55,490 bases of DNA from Desulfuromusa sp. (GTDB lineage Bacteria; Desulfobacterota; Desulfuromonadia; Desulfuromonadales; Geopsychrobacteraceae). Numbering within the stretch: the stretch's first letter is position 1; each line of letters begins with the position of its first letter. The stretch covers positions 1-55,490 of the forward strand of contig JAQIBX010000023.1 in assembly GCA_027858895.1 (NCBI GenBank), given 5' to 3'. Positions 16,261 through 25,210 of this stretch are shown here, in pieces. The position numbers were made by a program, and so were the translations under genes. Under the pieces are notes generated by a model. The model had not been told where the DNA came from, made no database searches, and was given only the letters and a program-made list of their open reading frames with translations.

Positions 16261-18771
16261 ATGTTTAAGATCAGTCTGCATAAAAAAGTTCTTGGGGCTT
16301 TTCTGCTGCTCTCTTTGGTTCCACTGGGCATTTTGTTGTTCTCCTCCCAACACAGTTTGCGGCTGGTTGAGGATTTATTGCGCCAAAGGACAACCGAGGC
16401 TCTGGACAATCAAGCGGCCAAAGCTCTTGAACATCGAGCGCAGATGGTTGCAACGCAGGTCTCTACCTTTTTACAAGAGATCGAAGGCGACCTGCTCGAT
16501 TTGTCTTTATTGCCGACGACTGAGGAATCTTATCTTGGTTTTAGTCGCAATCATCAACGTGAACTCTGGTATCGCCATGGCACCAATGACAATCCGGTTG
16601 AAATACGGGAAGATGCTCTTCTTTACAGTGAACTGGCCTATGTCGATGGTAACGGTCGTGAATTGATCCGCATTGTTGCTGGCCAACCATCAAGCCAATA
16701 TCGTGATGTTTCCGACCCAGCCCAGACGACTTACAAGACCGAAACTTACTTTAAGCAGGCGGCACAATTAGAGACAGGAAAAGTTTGGGTTTCTCGACTG
16801 CATGGCTGGTATGTCAGTCGTGACGATCAGCTGCAGGGAGCCAAAAACCCACTCGAAGCGGTACAGGGTACGGTCTATCGTGGCGTGATCCGCTTTGCCA
16901 CTCCGATAATGAAAAATGGAAATCTCCAGGGGGTCGTTGTCTTATCCCTCGATCATCGTCATTTGATGGAATATACTCAGCATATTTCGTCGATTGGAGA
17001 TAAGGACATTGTCTTTCCTTCCTATGCCAGTGGCAATTATTCCTTTATGTTTGATGATCAGGGCTGGATGATTACTCATCCCAAATATTGGGATATCCGT
17101 GGTTATGACTCTGCTGGGCAGTTGGTGCCCGCTTATAACTCTGAGACGCCGGAAAAGGATATTCAGTCGGGGCGTATTCCCTTTAATCTGTTCTCTGCCA
17201 GTTTTATCCATCCCAGTTACCCTCTCGTAGCTGAAGCTATTTTACATGGAGAATCCGGGGTTGTTGAAGCGGTCAATGTTGGCGGATCCAATAAAATCAT
17301 GGCTTATGCCCCCATCTATTATGAAGAGGGGGTATATCGGGATCATAATATCTTCGGCGGCATTACAATCGGAGCTGAAATTGATCAATTTCATCAGCCG
17401 GCAGTCGCGACTTCTCTTTTGATTCGAAGTGAAATCAATAATTATCTGAAGCAATCCTGGCTGCTGATTTCTTTGACGGTCATGTTTGTGATTGCGACTG
17501 CCTATATCCTATCTGACAGCATTGTCAACCCGGTTTTGTTGCTAACAGAAGGTACCCGGCGGTTGATTCGTGGCAATCTATCCCCCGTAGTTAAGGTTAA
17601 CTCCAATGACGAAGTCGGGGTGTTAGCTGATTCATTCAATACGATGGTTGATGAATTGAACAGCAGGCGGCGGCGATTACTACAGACGTTGCAAGCACTA
17701 CGGCAATCGCGTAAAGAAATTATTCGCGAGAGAAATTTTAAGAATACCGTTTTTGAAAATATCGAAACCGGACTGCTCACTTTTGATATGGACAGCAAGG
17801 TCACTTCTGCCAATGGGCCTGCCTGTCAGATATTGGAAATAGATCGCCCTGGTAAGGATTGCAGTTGGAAAAAATTGTTGGTTGAGTGGCCTGAATTGCA
17901 TGAAGTTCTTGGTCAGTGGTTTTTGTCAGGTAAAACAGGTGAAAGTAGATCTTTCCGGAAGTATATCTCGCTGGAAAGAAAAGGGCGGACACTGACTTAC
18001 CGAATGGCCATGTTTCCGCTGAGTTTTCGCCAGCAGGAAGGTTGGTTGCTGACTATTGAAGATCTGACTGAACGTGTCAATTTGCGTCAGCAGATGGCAC
18101 GGATGGATCGTTTGGCTTCTTTAGGCAGAATGTCAGCCGGTATCGCTCATGAAGTTCGCAATCCCCTGACCGGAGTCAGTCTGCTTCTGGATGAACTGCA
18201 TGACCGTTTACTTGGTCAGGAAAATGATCAACAGCTGATTCGTCGTGCCTTGGGTGAAATTGAGCGATTGGAATCGCTGGTGAATGAGATGTTACATTTT
18301 TCGTCGTTGCCAACTCCAAAGCTTGCTTATGGCAGAATTGAAAAAGTACTCCAGGATTCCCTGTTTCTAACTCGTACACAATGTTTACGGCAAAATGTTA
18401 AGCTGATTGAACACGTCGCTGACAACCTCCCGGAACTGACGATGGATGCAGATCGGGTCAAGCAGGTCTTGTTGAATTTACTGAATAATGCTTTAGATGC
18501 CATGCCGGATGGCGGAGAATTGAAAATTGCTGTTGAAACCAGTAATGATGAAATATTAATTCGTGTGACTGATACCGGAGTTGGTATCCCCCCAGAGCAG
18601 CTGCCATTGATTTTTGAGCCGTTCTTTACCAGTAAAGGGCAGGGGACAGGGTTGGGACTGGCGATAAGTTATAATATTATCTCCGATCGTGGTGGTGAAA
18701 TTCAAATAGAAAGTAAGCTGGGTGTCGGTACAACTGTGTTGGTTTCACTGCCGATAAACCCGATTGGCTGA
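16261..18771 (+). CDS. membrane sensor histidine kinase (periplasmic sensor, HAMP, PAS, HisKA, HATPase)
   Basis: An 836-residue kinase. TM1 is at about 10-28, a large periplasmic Cache-like sensor spans 30-395, TM2 is at 399-417, HAMP is at 418-470 and a PAS domain at about 490-600. The phosphoacceptor is His630 in AGIAHEVRNPLTGV; the ATP-binding N box is LLNNALDAMPDGG (740s), with G boxes DTGVGIP and GTGLGLAIS. The sensor lacks the YxxxxRxWY amino-acid signature seen in the kinase at 29172, so the ligand is unknown. It is followed 45 bases later by an NtrC-type regulator, its evident partner. Confidence 0.93.
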   Translation: MFKISLHKKVLGAFLLLSLVPLGILLFSSQHSLRLVEDLLRQRTTEALDNQAAKALEHRAQMVATQVSTFLQEIEGDLLDLSLLPTTEESYLGFSRNHQRELWYRHGTNDNPVEIREDALLYSELAYVDGNGRELIRIVAGQPSSQYRDVSDPAQTTYKTETYFKQAAQLETGKVWVSRLHGWYVSRDDQLQGAKNPLEAVQGTVYRGVIRFATPIMKNGNLQGVVVLSLDHRHLMEYTQHISSIGDKDIVFPSYASGNYSFMFDDQGWMITHPKYWDIRGYDSAGQLVPAYNSETPEKDIQSGRIPFNLFSASFIHPSYPLVAEAILHGESGVVEAVNVGGSNKIMAYAPIYYEEGVYRDHNIFGGITIGAEIDQFHQPAVATSLLIRSEINNYLKQSWLLISLTVMFVIATAYILSDSIVNPVLLLTEGTRRLIRGNLSPVVKVNSNDEVGVLADSFNTMVDELNSRRRRLLQTLQALRQSRKEIIRERNFKNTVFENIETGLLTFDMDSKVTSANGPACQILEIDRPGKDCSWKKLLVEWPELHEVLGQWFLSGKTGESRSFRKYISLERKGRTLTYRMAMFPLSFRQQEGWLLTIEDLTERVNLRQQMARMDRLASLGRMSAGIAHEVRNPLTGVSLLLDELHDRLLGQENDQQLIRRALGEIERLESLVNEMLHFSSLPTPKLAYGRIEKVLQDSLFLTRTQCLRQNVKLIEHVADNLPELTMDADRVKQVLLNLLNNALDAMPDGGELKIAVETSNDEILIRVTDTGVGIPPEQLPLIFEPFFTSKGQGTGLGLAISYNIISDRGGEIQIESKLGVGTTVLVSLPINPIG

Positions 18772-18816
18772 GATGATATTTAGCTGGTTCAGATATTTAA
18801 ACCAGGAGTAAGTGCT

Positions 18817-20184
18817 ATGGAAAAAATTCTTATCGTTGATGATGAAGCGTTTATCCGGGAAAATTTGGAACGGATTATTGCTGAAGATGGTTACCGGCCT
18901 ATTACAACCGAATTTTCAGATGAGGCGATCCGTATTGTCTCTGAAGAAGAAATTAGCCTGGTGCTGCTTGACTTGAATCTTGGCAATAACAGTGGTCTGG
19001 ACGTATTACGTGCGATGCGTGAAGTTGATCCTGAAATTTTGGTGATTATTATTACCGGCTACGGAACGGTAGAGAGTGCCGTTGATGCGTTGAAAATAGG
19101 TGCCTATGATTACATTAAAAAGCCGTTCAAAGCTGATGCGATTCGTTTGATTGTTAAGCTGGCATTGGAAACTCAAAATCTGCGCCGTAAAGTCAAGCGC
19201 CTGTCCCGTGACGCTGATGGCATTAATATGGTAGGAACCAGTCTGCCGCTATTGCATATTTTTCAGCAAATCCGCGAAGTGGCTAAGCATGAAACGGCTA
19301 CGGTACTGATTACTGGAGATAGTGGAACTGGAAAGGAACTGGTTGCCCAGGCAATTCATAATTTATCACCGCGCAGTGAGCAGCCTTTTGTCGAAATCAA
19401 TTGTGGATCTTTACCATTTAATCTTCTTGAAACAGAATTGTTCGGGCATGAACGGGGCGCTTTTACTGATGCAAAAAACCGTAAAATAGGATTGTTTGAA
19501 GAGGCTGATGGCGGTTCTATTTTTCTGGATGAGATAGGGGAAATGGATATAAGTCTCCAGGTGAAACTGCTGCGGGTACTGGAAGATCGTAAAATTCGCC
19601 GGCTTGGAGGCAATCGAAATCTCGACATCAATGTGCGGATTATTGCCGCGACCAATGCAGAATTGAAAGGTGCACTTGAGCGCAAGGAGTTTCGTGAGGA
19701 TCTCTACTATCGCCTCAATGTTTTCCCCATTCATATTCCACCACTGCGCGAGAGACGGGAGGATATTCCACTCTTACTCGAGTATTTTTTGCAACGTTTC
19801 AGTAAGGAATTCAATAAGTCAATGCGGGGCTTCAGTCGTGATGCCCTTGATCTTGTCATGCGTTATCATTGGCCTGGAAATGTTCGGGAACTGCGCAACG
19901 TGGTTGAACGAATCTGTATTATGCACAATGTTGAAACGATTATGCCAACCCACCTGCCGCGTGAAATATGGGGTGAGTCGCCACAGAGCGAAATGCCATT
20001 TAATTATGAAATTCCGCCAGAAGGGATTGTGCTGGATGATGTTGTTGGGCAAGTCGAAAAAGAGTTGGTTGAAAAAGCCTTCCGTATTACAGGTGGAAAT
20101 GTAGCTAAAACTGCTCGGATATTGAATGTGCCGCGTGGAACCCTCCGCTATAAGCTGGAAAAATATCAGTTAAGCGGTGACTGA
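18817..20184 (+). CDS. NtrC-family sigma-54-dependent response regulator
   Basis: 455 residues: receiver domain 1-118 with phosphoacceptor D52 (LVLLDLNLG), AAA+ domain about 135-375 with Walker A GDSGTGKE (167-174) and Walker B GGSIFLDEIGE, and a C-terminal Fis-type HTH (GGNVAKTARILNVPRGTLRYKL). The sigma-54 contact loop reads GAFTDA (214-219), a mild variant of GAFTGA. AGGAGT precedes the ATG, within a small hairpin (CTGGTT/AACCAG, 18784-18805). It receives phosphate from the kinase just upstream; targets are not identifiable here. Confidence 0.94.
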   Translation: MEKILIVDDEAFIRENLERIIAEDGYRPITTEFSDEAIRIVSEEEISLVLLDLNLGNNSGLDVLRAMREVDPEILVIIITGYGTVESAVDALKIGAYDYIKKPFKADAIRLIVKLALETQNLRRKVKRLSRDADGINMVGTSLPLLHIFQQIREVAKHETATVLITGDSGTGKELVAQAIHNLSPRSEQPFVEINCGSLPFNLLETELFGHERGAFTDAKNRKIGLFEEADGGSIFLDEIGEMDISLQVKLLRVLEDRKIRRLGGNRNLDINVRIIAATNAELKGALERKEFREDLYYRLNVFPIHIPPLRERREDIPLLLEYFLQRFSKEFNKSMRGFSRDALDLVMRYHWPGNVRELRNVVERICIMHNVETIMPTHLPREIWGESPQSEMPFNYEIPPEGIVLDDVVGQVEKELVEKAFRITGGNVAKTARILNVPRGTLRYKLEKYQLSGD

Positions 20185-20272
20185 CTTTCTGGAATTTTGT
20201 CTGATTTATAGTCACAGTTTGATTTTTGATTATTAATGCATGGAAGTGCCCTCTGATATGAATGGATCTAAC

Positions 20273-21265
20273 ATGAAAAAATATTTTATTGCCTTTTGTC
20301 TCTCTGGATTGTGTCTTTTTCTCACTCTTGGTCAAGCCGTTTATGCTGATGACAATGCTGACTATTCTCTGTGGCTGGAAAACTTCAGGGAGGAGGCACA
20401 GCACTCCGGGATTAAAGCCGAAATACTGAAAACTGCCCTGTCTCAGGTTAAACCTCTCGACTGGATTATCAAACTGGATAGGGCTCAACCGGAGTTCACA
20501 AAAACTCTCGATGAATATCTGGCTGGGGCAGTGACTTCAAGACGGGTCAAAGAAGGGCAGCGATTATTATCTGAGAATTCGGATATATTAGCCCAAGTTG
20601 CAAAGGAATATCAGGTTCAGCCTCGGTTCTTAATGGCCCTGTGGGGGATTGAAACCAATTTTGGGCTGCACACCGGCAAAGTCCCCGTCATAGGTGCGTT
20701 GGTCACCCTTGCGTATGATGGTCGACGTAGCGATTTTTTTCGATCTGAGTTGTTAGCCGCACTTAAAATTCTTGATCAGGGGCATATAACATATGATCAG
20801 ATGAAAGGCTCCTGGGCGGGAGCTATGGGGCAGGTACAATTTATGCCATCAACTTTTTCGAACTTTGCAGTTGATGGGAACGGGGATGCACGTATCGATC
20901 TGTGGAACACTCGTGAAGATTATCTGTCTTCCGCCGCTAATTATCTTGTCAAATCGGGTTGGGATCACAAATACACCTGGGGGCGTGAGGTCAATTTGCC
21001 GAAACATCTGGCGGCGGATGACTTTGGCTTAGAACAGCAGCGTTCTTTATCCGAATGGCAGAAACTCGGGGTGCGGACAATCGGCGATAAGGATTTACCC
21101 AAAATCGAGATTACGGCTTCTTTGATTCAACCAGACGGTCCAGGGGGGAGGGCGTTTTTAGTTTATGCAAACTATCGCGTTCTGATGAAATGGAATAGGG
21201 CTCACCGTTTTGCCATTGCTGTTGGCTCACTGGCTGACCAGATTGGTGGTCGCAAGTCCCAGTAA
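20273..21265 (+). CDS. MltB-type lytic murein transglycosylase
   Basis: Cleaves peptidoglycan glycan strands with formation of 1,6-anhydromuramic ends. The protein has a signal peptide (MKKYFIAFCLSGLCLFLTLG, to about 25) and the SLT family 3 catalytic region: ALWGIETNFGLHTG with the catalytic glutamate, then GSWAGAMGQVQFMPSTF and DGNGDARIDLWN. No lipobox is seen, so it is probably a soluble periplasmic form. Starts at 20240 and 20258 are possible; 20273 gives the cleanest signal peptide, though its ribosome binding site is weak. It follows the NtrC-type regulator by about 90 bases. Confidence 0.9.
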   Translation: MKKYFIAFCLSGLCLFLTLGQAVYADDNADYSLWLENFREEAQHSGIKAEILKTALSQVKPLDWIIKLDRAQPEFTKTLDEYLAGAVTSRRVKEGQRLLSENSDILAQVAKEYQVQPRFLMALWGIETNFGLHTGKVPVIGALVTLAYDGRRSDFFRSELLAALKILDQGHITYDQMKGSWAGAMGQVQFMPSTFSNFAVDGNGDARIDLWNTREDYLSSAANYLVKSGWDHKYTWGREVNLPKHLAADDFGLEQQRSLSEWQKLGVRTIGDKDLPKIEITASLIQPDGPGGRAFLVYANYRVLMKWNRAHRFAIAVGSLADQIGGRKSQ

Positions 21266-21281
21266 TTATCTGCTTGTTTGC

Positions 21282-21327
21282 GGGGACAGAATAATTTTCC
21301 TAAGAAGACGAAAATTATTCTGTCCCC
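21282..21327. repeat. GGGGACAGAAT palindromic repeat, copy A
   Basis: A perfect 18-bp inverted repeat, GGGGACAGAATAATTTTC and its complement at 21310-21327, with a 10-base loop. It lies between the convergent transglycosylase and aminotransferase genes. A degenerate second copy is at 51716-51763, also between convergent genes. It resembles dispersed REP-like palindromes and could end transcription from both sides. Confidence 0.85.
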
Positions 21328-21391
21328 AGGCTAATCGAAAATAAAATCTTCTTCCAGATTGAACTGAGCTAAGTAGCTTGCCGTTCAGAGA

Positions 21392-22669
21392 TTACCCGAC
21401 CTCAGCCAATGATCGCTCTAAAATATCAAGTCCTTCTTCAAGTTGCTCATCTGGGATGGTCAACGGTGCCAACAAGCGCACGGTGTTCCCATAAATACCA
21501 CAGGAGAGCAAGATCAAACCATTTTCCAGCGCTTTGGCGGTCAGCTGTTTGACTTTGTCGGCATCGGGACTGTGTCCACCTCGCTCCTTGACCAATTCAA
21601 AGGCGACCATTGCTCCCAGGCCACGAATATCACCAATAGCTGCCGTGTCACTCCGTTCTTTCATCTGCTGAATCCGCTCAATCATCCGTGCACCGATTCG
21701 GTTGCTGCGGGCGCAGAGTTGCTCTTCTTCGATAATATCAAGGACTGCATGTGCTGCCGCGCAGCCGATCGGGCTACCACCGTAGGTTCCACCTAAGCCA
21801 CCAGGCTCCGGAGAGTCCATGATCTCTGCCTTGCCAATCACCCCGGAAAGTGGAAAACCGCCGGCTAGTGATTTGGCGATAGTCATCAGGTCCGGTTCGA
21901 TTTCTGCGTATTCGCAGGCAAAGAGTTTTCCGGTGCGTGCGAACCCTGATTGCACTTCGTCACAGATCAACAAAATGCCATGTTTGTCACAGAGGGCACG
22001 CAACGCTTGCAAGAATTCTTTTGAGGCGATGTAGAAACCACCTTCGCCCTGCACCGGCTCAATAATAATCGCAGCTACCTGCTCAGGTTCGACATCGGCT
22101 TTAAATAGCTTTTCCAGCGCTGCGAGACTGTCGGCCTCGCTGATTCCGTGGTGTTCGATAGGGAATGGCACATGATAAATTTCGGCCGGAAAGGGTCCGA
22201 ACCCGGTTTTATAGGGTGCCACTTTGCCAGTCAGTCCCATGGTCAAGAGTGAGCGACCATGAAACGCACCGACAAAAGAAACAATGGCAGACCGTTTGGT
22301 GTGATAGCGGGCAATTTTGACCGCATTTTCAACGGCCTCTGCACCTGTGGTCATGAAGATGGTTTTGGCTTTTTTGATTGGAGCCAACTTATTGAACCGC
22401 TCTGCCAGGGCAACATAACTTTCGTAAGGTACGACCTGAAAAGCGGTGTGGACAAACGCCTCATTCTGCTTTGTAGCAGCAGCCATAATCTTCGGATGGC
22501 GATGTCCAGTGTTGCAAACTGAGATGCCAGCAGCAAAATCGAGATAACGGTTACCCTCAACATCCCAGACTTCTGCATTTTCAGCTTTTTCGACAAACAC
22601 TGCTGTTGCCGATGCAACCCCGCGAGGAATGGCGGCATTGCGACGGGCAAGTAGTTCGAGATTGGACAT
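21392..22669 (-). CDS. gabT: class III PLP aminotransferase (4-aminobutyrate aminotransferase-like)
   Basis: Transfers an omega-amino group to 2-oxoglutarate using PLP. The 425-residue protein matches GabT: GISVCNTGHRHPK, TGAEAVENAVKIAR (about 108), FHGRS, ICDEVQSGFARTG (PLP-ring Asp237), the Schiff-base Lys266 in TIAKSLAGG, and GGTYGGSP. AAGGGAAA precedes the ATG. It is the last gene of the livKHMGF run, 28 bases after livF, so it probably acts on the amino acid that the transporter imports. GABA, 5-aminovalerate, beta-alanine or ornithine-like substrates cannot be told apart from sequence. Confidence 0.88.
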   Translation of the reverse strand: MSNLELLARRNAAIPRGVASATAVFVEKAENAEVWDVEGNRYLDFAAGISVCNTGHRHPKIMAAATKQNEAFVHTAFQVVPYESYVALAERFNKLAPIKKAKTIFMTTGAEAVENAVKIARYHTKRSAIVSFVGAFHGRSLLTMGLTGKVAPYKTGFGPFPAEIYHVPFPIEHHGISEADSLAALEKLFKADVEPEQVAAIIIEPVQGEGGFYIASKEFLQALRALCDKHGILLICDEVQSGFARTGKLFACEYAEIEPDLMTIAKSLAGGFPLSGVIGKAEIMDSPEPGGLGGTYGGSPIGCAAAHAVLDIIEEEQLCARSNRIGARMIERIQQMKERSDTAAIGDIRGLGAMVAFELVKERGGHSPDADKVKQLTAKALENGLILLSCGIYGNTVRLLAPLTIPDEQLEEGLDILERSLAEVG

Positions 22670-22697
22670 GTTGTTTCCCTTTCGCGTAACGATATGT

Positions 22698-23411
22698 TTA
22701 AAGACCCAAAAAGGCCTTTTTGATATGGGGATCGCCCATCAACTCAGCGCTGGTTCCCTCCAGCACCACCTGCCCCTGCTCCATAACGTAGGCTCGGTCA
22801 CTAATTGCGAGAGAATTAACCACGTCTTGTTCAACTAGCACGATGGTGGTTCCATGTTCATCAGTAATCTTTTTAATTGCCGCAAAGATATCTTTCTTCA
22901 ATACTGGAGCCAGACCCAGTGAGGGTTCATCCAGCATCAGAATTCTGGGCTCGGCCATCATGCCGCGACCGATGGCAACCATCTGTTGTTCACCACCACT
23001 CAAGGTTCCGGCAAGCTGCTTCCCCCGTTCCTGCAGGCGTGGAAAGAGCTGATGCACCGCCTGTAGATTTTTCTCAAAATTTGGCTCGGCTCGTTTGCTA
23101 TAGGCACCCATTTCGAGGTTTTCATATACAGTCATCAGCGAAAAAAGTCTCCGCCCCTCGGGAATATGGATCAACGCCTGCTCGACAATTTCATCGGGGC
23201 TCATCCCGCTGATGGTTTCACCGGCAAATTGGATCGATCCGGCACTGGGAACAATCAACCCGGAGATGGTCTTCAGCAGGGTTGATTTTCCCGCCCCATT
23301 GGCGCCGATAATACTGACAACCTCCCCTTCCTTGACCTGCAAGGAGATATCCAGAAGAACCTGAATTTCGCCGTAGCCCGCGCTGATTTTATCAATGTTG
23401 AGTAGCGACAT
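22698..23411 (-). CDS. livF: branched-chain-type amino acid ABC transporter ATP-binding protein LivF
   Basis: ATPase subunit of a HAAT-family importer. Walker A is GANGAGKSTL, the signature is LSGGEQQMVAIGRGM, and Walker B is ILMLDEPSLGLAP, all in the LivF pattern. The frame extends to 23480, but GGGAG lies six bases before ATG 23411, giving the usual length of about 237 residues. The start overlaps the end of livG by 20 bases, so the two are translationally coupled. Confidence 0.93.
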   Translation of the reverse strand: MSLLNIDKISAGYGEIQVLLDISLQVKEGEVVSIIGANGAGKSTLLKTISGLIVPSAGSIQFAGETISGMSPDEIVEQALIHIPEGRRLFSLMTVYENLEMGAYSKRAEPNFEKNLQAVHQLFPRLQERGKQLAGTLSGGEQQMVAIGRGMMAEPRILMLDEPSLGLAPVLKKDIFAAIKKITDEHGTTIVLVEQDVVNSLAISDRAYVMEQGQVVLEGTSAELMGDPHIKKAFLGL

Positions 23412-24123
23412 ATTCATCTCCCAGATAAGCCTTGATAACTTCTTCGTCCGAGACCACGTCATGCGGGTCGCCTTCGGCAATTTTTTTGCCGAAACTTATG
23501 ACATAGATCTTTTCGGAGAGATTCATGATCGCCTGCATGATGTGTTCGACGATAACGATGGTGACTCCGGTTTCGTTGATCTTGCGGATGATTGGCAACA
23601 TTTCGGTGACTTCCTGAGGGCGTAAGCCGGCCATGACTTCATCCAGCAGCAGTAGTTTCGGTTCGGTCGCCAAGGCTCTGGCCAGTTCTAGTTTTTTCCG
23701 TTCCGGCAAGGTCAGACTCTGGGAAACGACATCTCTCTTGTTGTAGAGATCAAGAAATTTGAGCACCTCGATCGCCTTGGTTTCCGCTTCGTGCAGATGT
23801 TGGGTGGTGGCAAAAGCCCCGACCACGGTATTGTAGAGCACGGTCTTGGTGGCAAAAGGTTTAACCACCTGAAAAGTACGGGTCACCCCAGCCTGACATA
23901 TCTGATAAGGCTTCTTTCCGGCTACTTCCTGGCCGTCGAAGAGAATACTTCCCGAACTTGGCGGCAATGCCCCGGCAATACAATTGAACAGGGTGGTTTT
24001 ACCCGCGCCGTTCGGGCCGATAACCCCAACGATCTGCCCCTCTTCGACACTCATACTGACATCGTTAACCGCAATCAAACCGCTGAATCTCTTTGTGACA
24101 TTTTTTACTTCCAGCAAAGCCAT
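23392..24123 (-). CDS. livG: branched-chain-type amino acid ABC transporter ATP-binding protein LivG
   Basis: Second ATPase subunit. Walker A is GPNGAGKTTLF, the signature region is LTLPERKKLELARAL (the LivG-specific variant), and Walker B is LLLLDEVMAGL. The C-terminal tail EVIKAYLGDEY is typical. ATG 24123 with AGGAGTAATTTT before it is preferred over 24201, giving 243 residues. It begins four bases after the livM stop. Confidence 0.93.
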   Translation of the reverse strand: MALLEVKNVTKRFSGLIAVNDVSMSVEEGQIVGVIGPNGAGKTTLFNCIAGALPPSSGSILFDGQEVAGKKPYQICQAGVTRTFQVVKPFATKTVLYNTVVGAFATTQHLHEAETKAIEVLKFLDLYNKRDVVSQSLTLPERKKLELARALATEPKLLLLDEVMAGLRPQEVTEMLPIIRKINETGVTIVIVEHIMQAIMNLSEKIYVISFGKKIAEGDPHDVVSDEEVIKAYLGDEYVATQH

Positions 24124-24127
24124 AAAA

Positions 24128-25171
24128 TTACTCCTGTCTGGCTGATGGATTTGAAGGATCGTCCGCTTTTCCCCGAGCAGGCTTGTGAATAAACCGATCA
24201 ATCAATTTTTTGATCGGTTCGACCAGCCCCTTAGGGTAGTAGCGCATCACGACAATCAAGATCAAACCGAAAATAACCAGATGTAACCCAGGTAGTGAGG
24301 CACCGAGATAGATCCGCGTCAGTTCGCTCACTGGCCGCAGCAGCAGCGCACCCAGCACAGGGCCGAGGATAGTTCCCCGCCCGCCGATCAGAGCAATAAA
24401 AGCAATTTCGAAAGAGAGATCTAGACCCATAATCGATTTCGGGTAGAAATAGAGCATCAGCTGCGCATAAAAAGTGCCGCCCAGTGCGGCCAGAAAACAA
24501 CTAATAGCCATGGCTATTAACTTGTAGCGAGAAACCTTGATCCCTAACGCTTCGGCCGCCTCCGGCTCCTCACCCCCAGCCGCCAGATAATAACCAACCT
24601 TAGAGTTCATCATAAAATAGGTGAGCAGCAGAACCACCAGTAACATGATTAGAATGATGTAGTAGTAAGTTGCCTTACTGCCAAATTGAAAGGTCCAGAA
24701 AGAACTTTCCATCAGCGGCAACGAAATTCCACTTGGGCCGTTGATCTTGAACGGTCCGACCTGCTTGACGTTTTCAAATAGCACCCGCATCCCTTCGCCG
24801 ACGGCGATGGTCGCCAAGGCAAAGTAGGCACCGCGCAGTTTAAGGGTCGGCAGACCAATAATCACTCCTACCAGCGACGCCAGCAAACCACCGACAATCA
24901 TCCCGAACCAGGGGCTAATGCCGAAGGTCTGGAAAAGCACCGTCGAAGTGTAGGCACCAATGCCGATAAATGCTGAATGTCCCAATGGTAACACCCCGGC
25001 AAAACCGCCGACAAAGTTCCAGGTCGAAGTAAAGTAGGCGTAAAGGACAATCAGGATAATAATTTGCATCAACGACGGACTGGTGACTATGAGTGGTAGT
25101 ATAAATAAGGCGCCGAGCAGCAGCGCACTAATCAGCAAAATAATAGGTTTTTGGTTTAACAACTGCTTCAT
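24128..25171 (-). CDS. livM: branched-chain-type amino acid ABC transporter permease LivM
   Basis: 347-residue inner-membrane permease with about ten hydrophobic segments. The GGFAGVLPLGHSAFIGIGAYTS segment and the cytoplasmic loop EAAEALGIKVSRYKLIAMAIS (the EAA-like coupling loop) are diagnostic of LivM. GGGAGAG precedes the ATG. It lies 39 bases after livH and forms the transmembrane heterodimer with it. Confidence 0.94.
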   Translation of the reverse strand: MKQLLNQKPIILLISALLLGALFILPLIVTSPSLMQIIILIVLYAYFTSTWNFVGGFAGVLPLGHSAFIGIGAYTSTVLFQTFGISPWFGMIVGGLLASLVGVIIGLPTLKLRGAYFALATIAVGEGMRVLFENVKQVGPFKINGPSGISLPLMESSFWTFQFGSKATYYYIILIMLLVVLLLTYFMMNSKVGYYLAAGGEEPEAAEALGIKVSRYKLIAMAISCFLAALGGTFYAQLMLYFYPKSIMGLDLSFEIAFIALIGGRGTILGPVLGALLLRPVSELTRIYLGASLPGLHLVIFGLILIVVMRYYPKGLVEPIKKLIDRFIHKPARGKADDPSNPSARQE

Positions 25172-25210
25172 TGTCGTTCTCTCCCGTTCCGGGTTAAGGG
25201 CTGATTCAGG

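Noticed and set aside
16261-18771. NtrB/NtrY assignment for the first kinase
   Set aside because: It has a large periplasmic sensor and lies outside any nitrogen gene context, so a specific name is not justified.
21282-21327. CRISPR repeat or attachment site
   Set aside because: Only two distant, diverged copies exist, with no spacers, integrase or tRNA nearby; a REP-like palindrome or terminator fits better.
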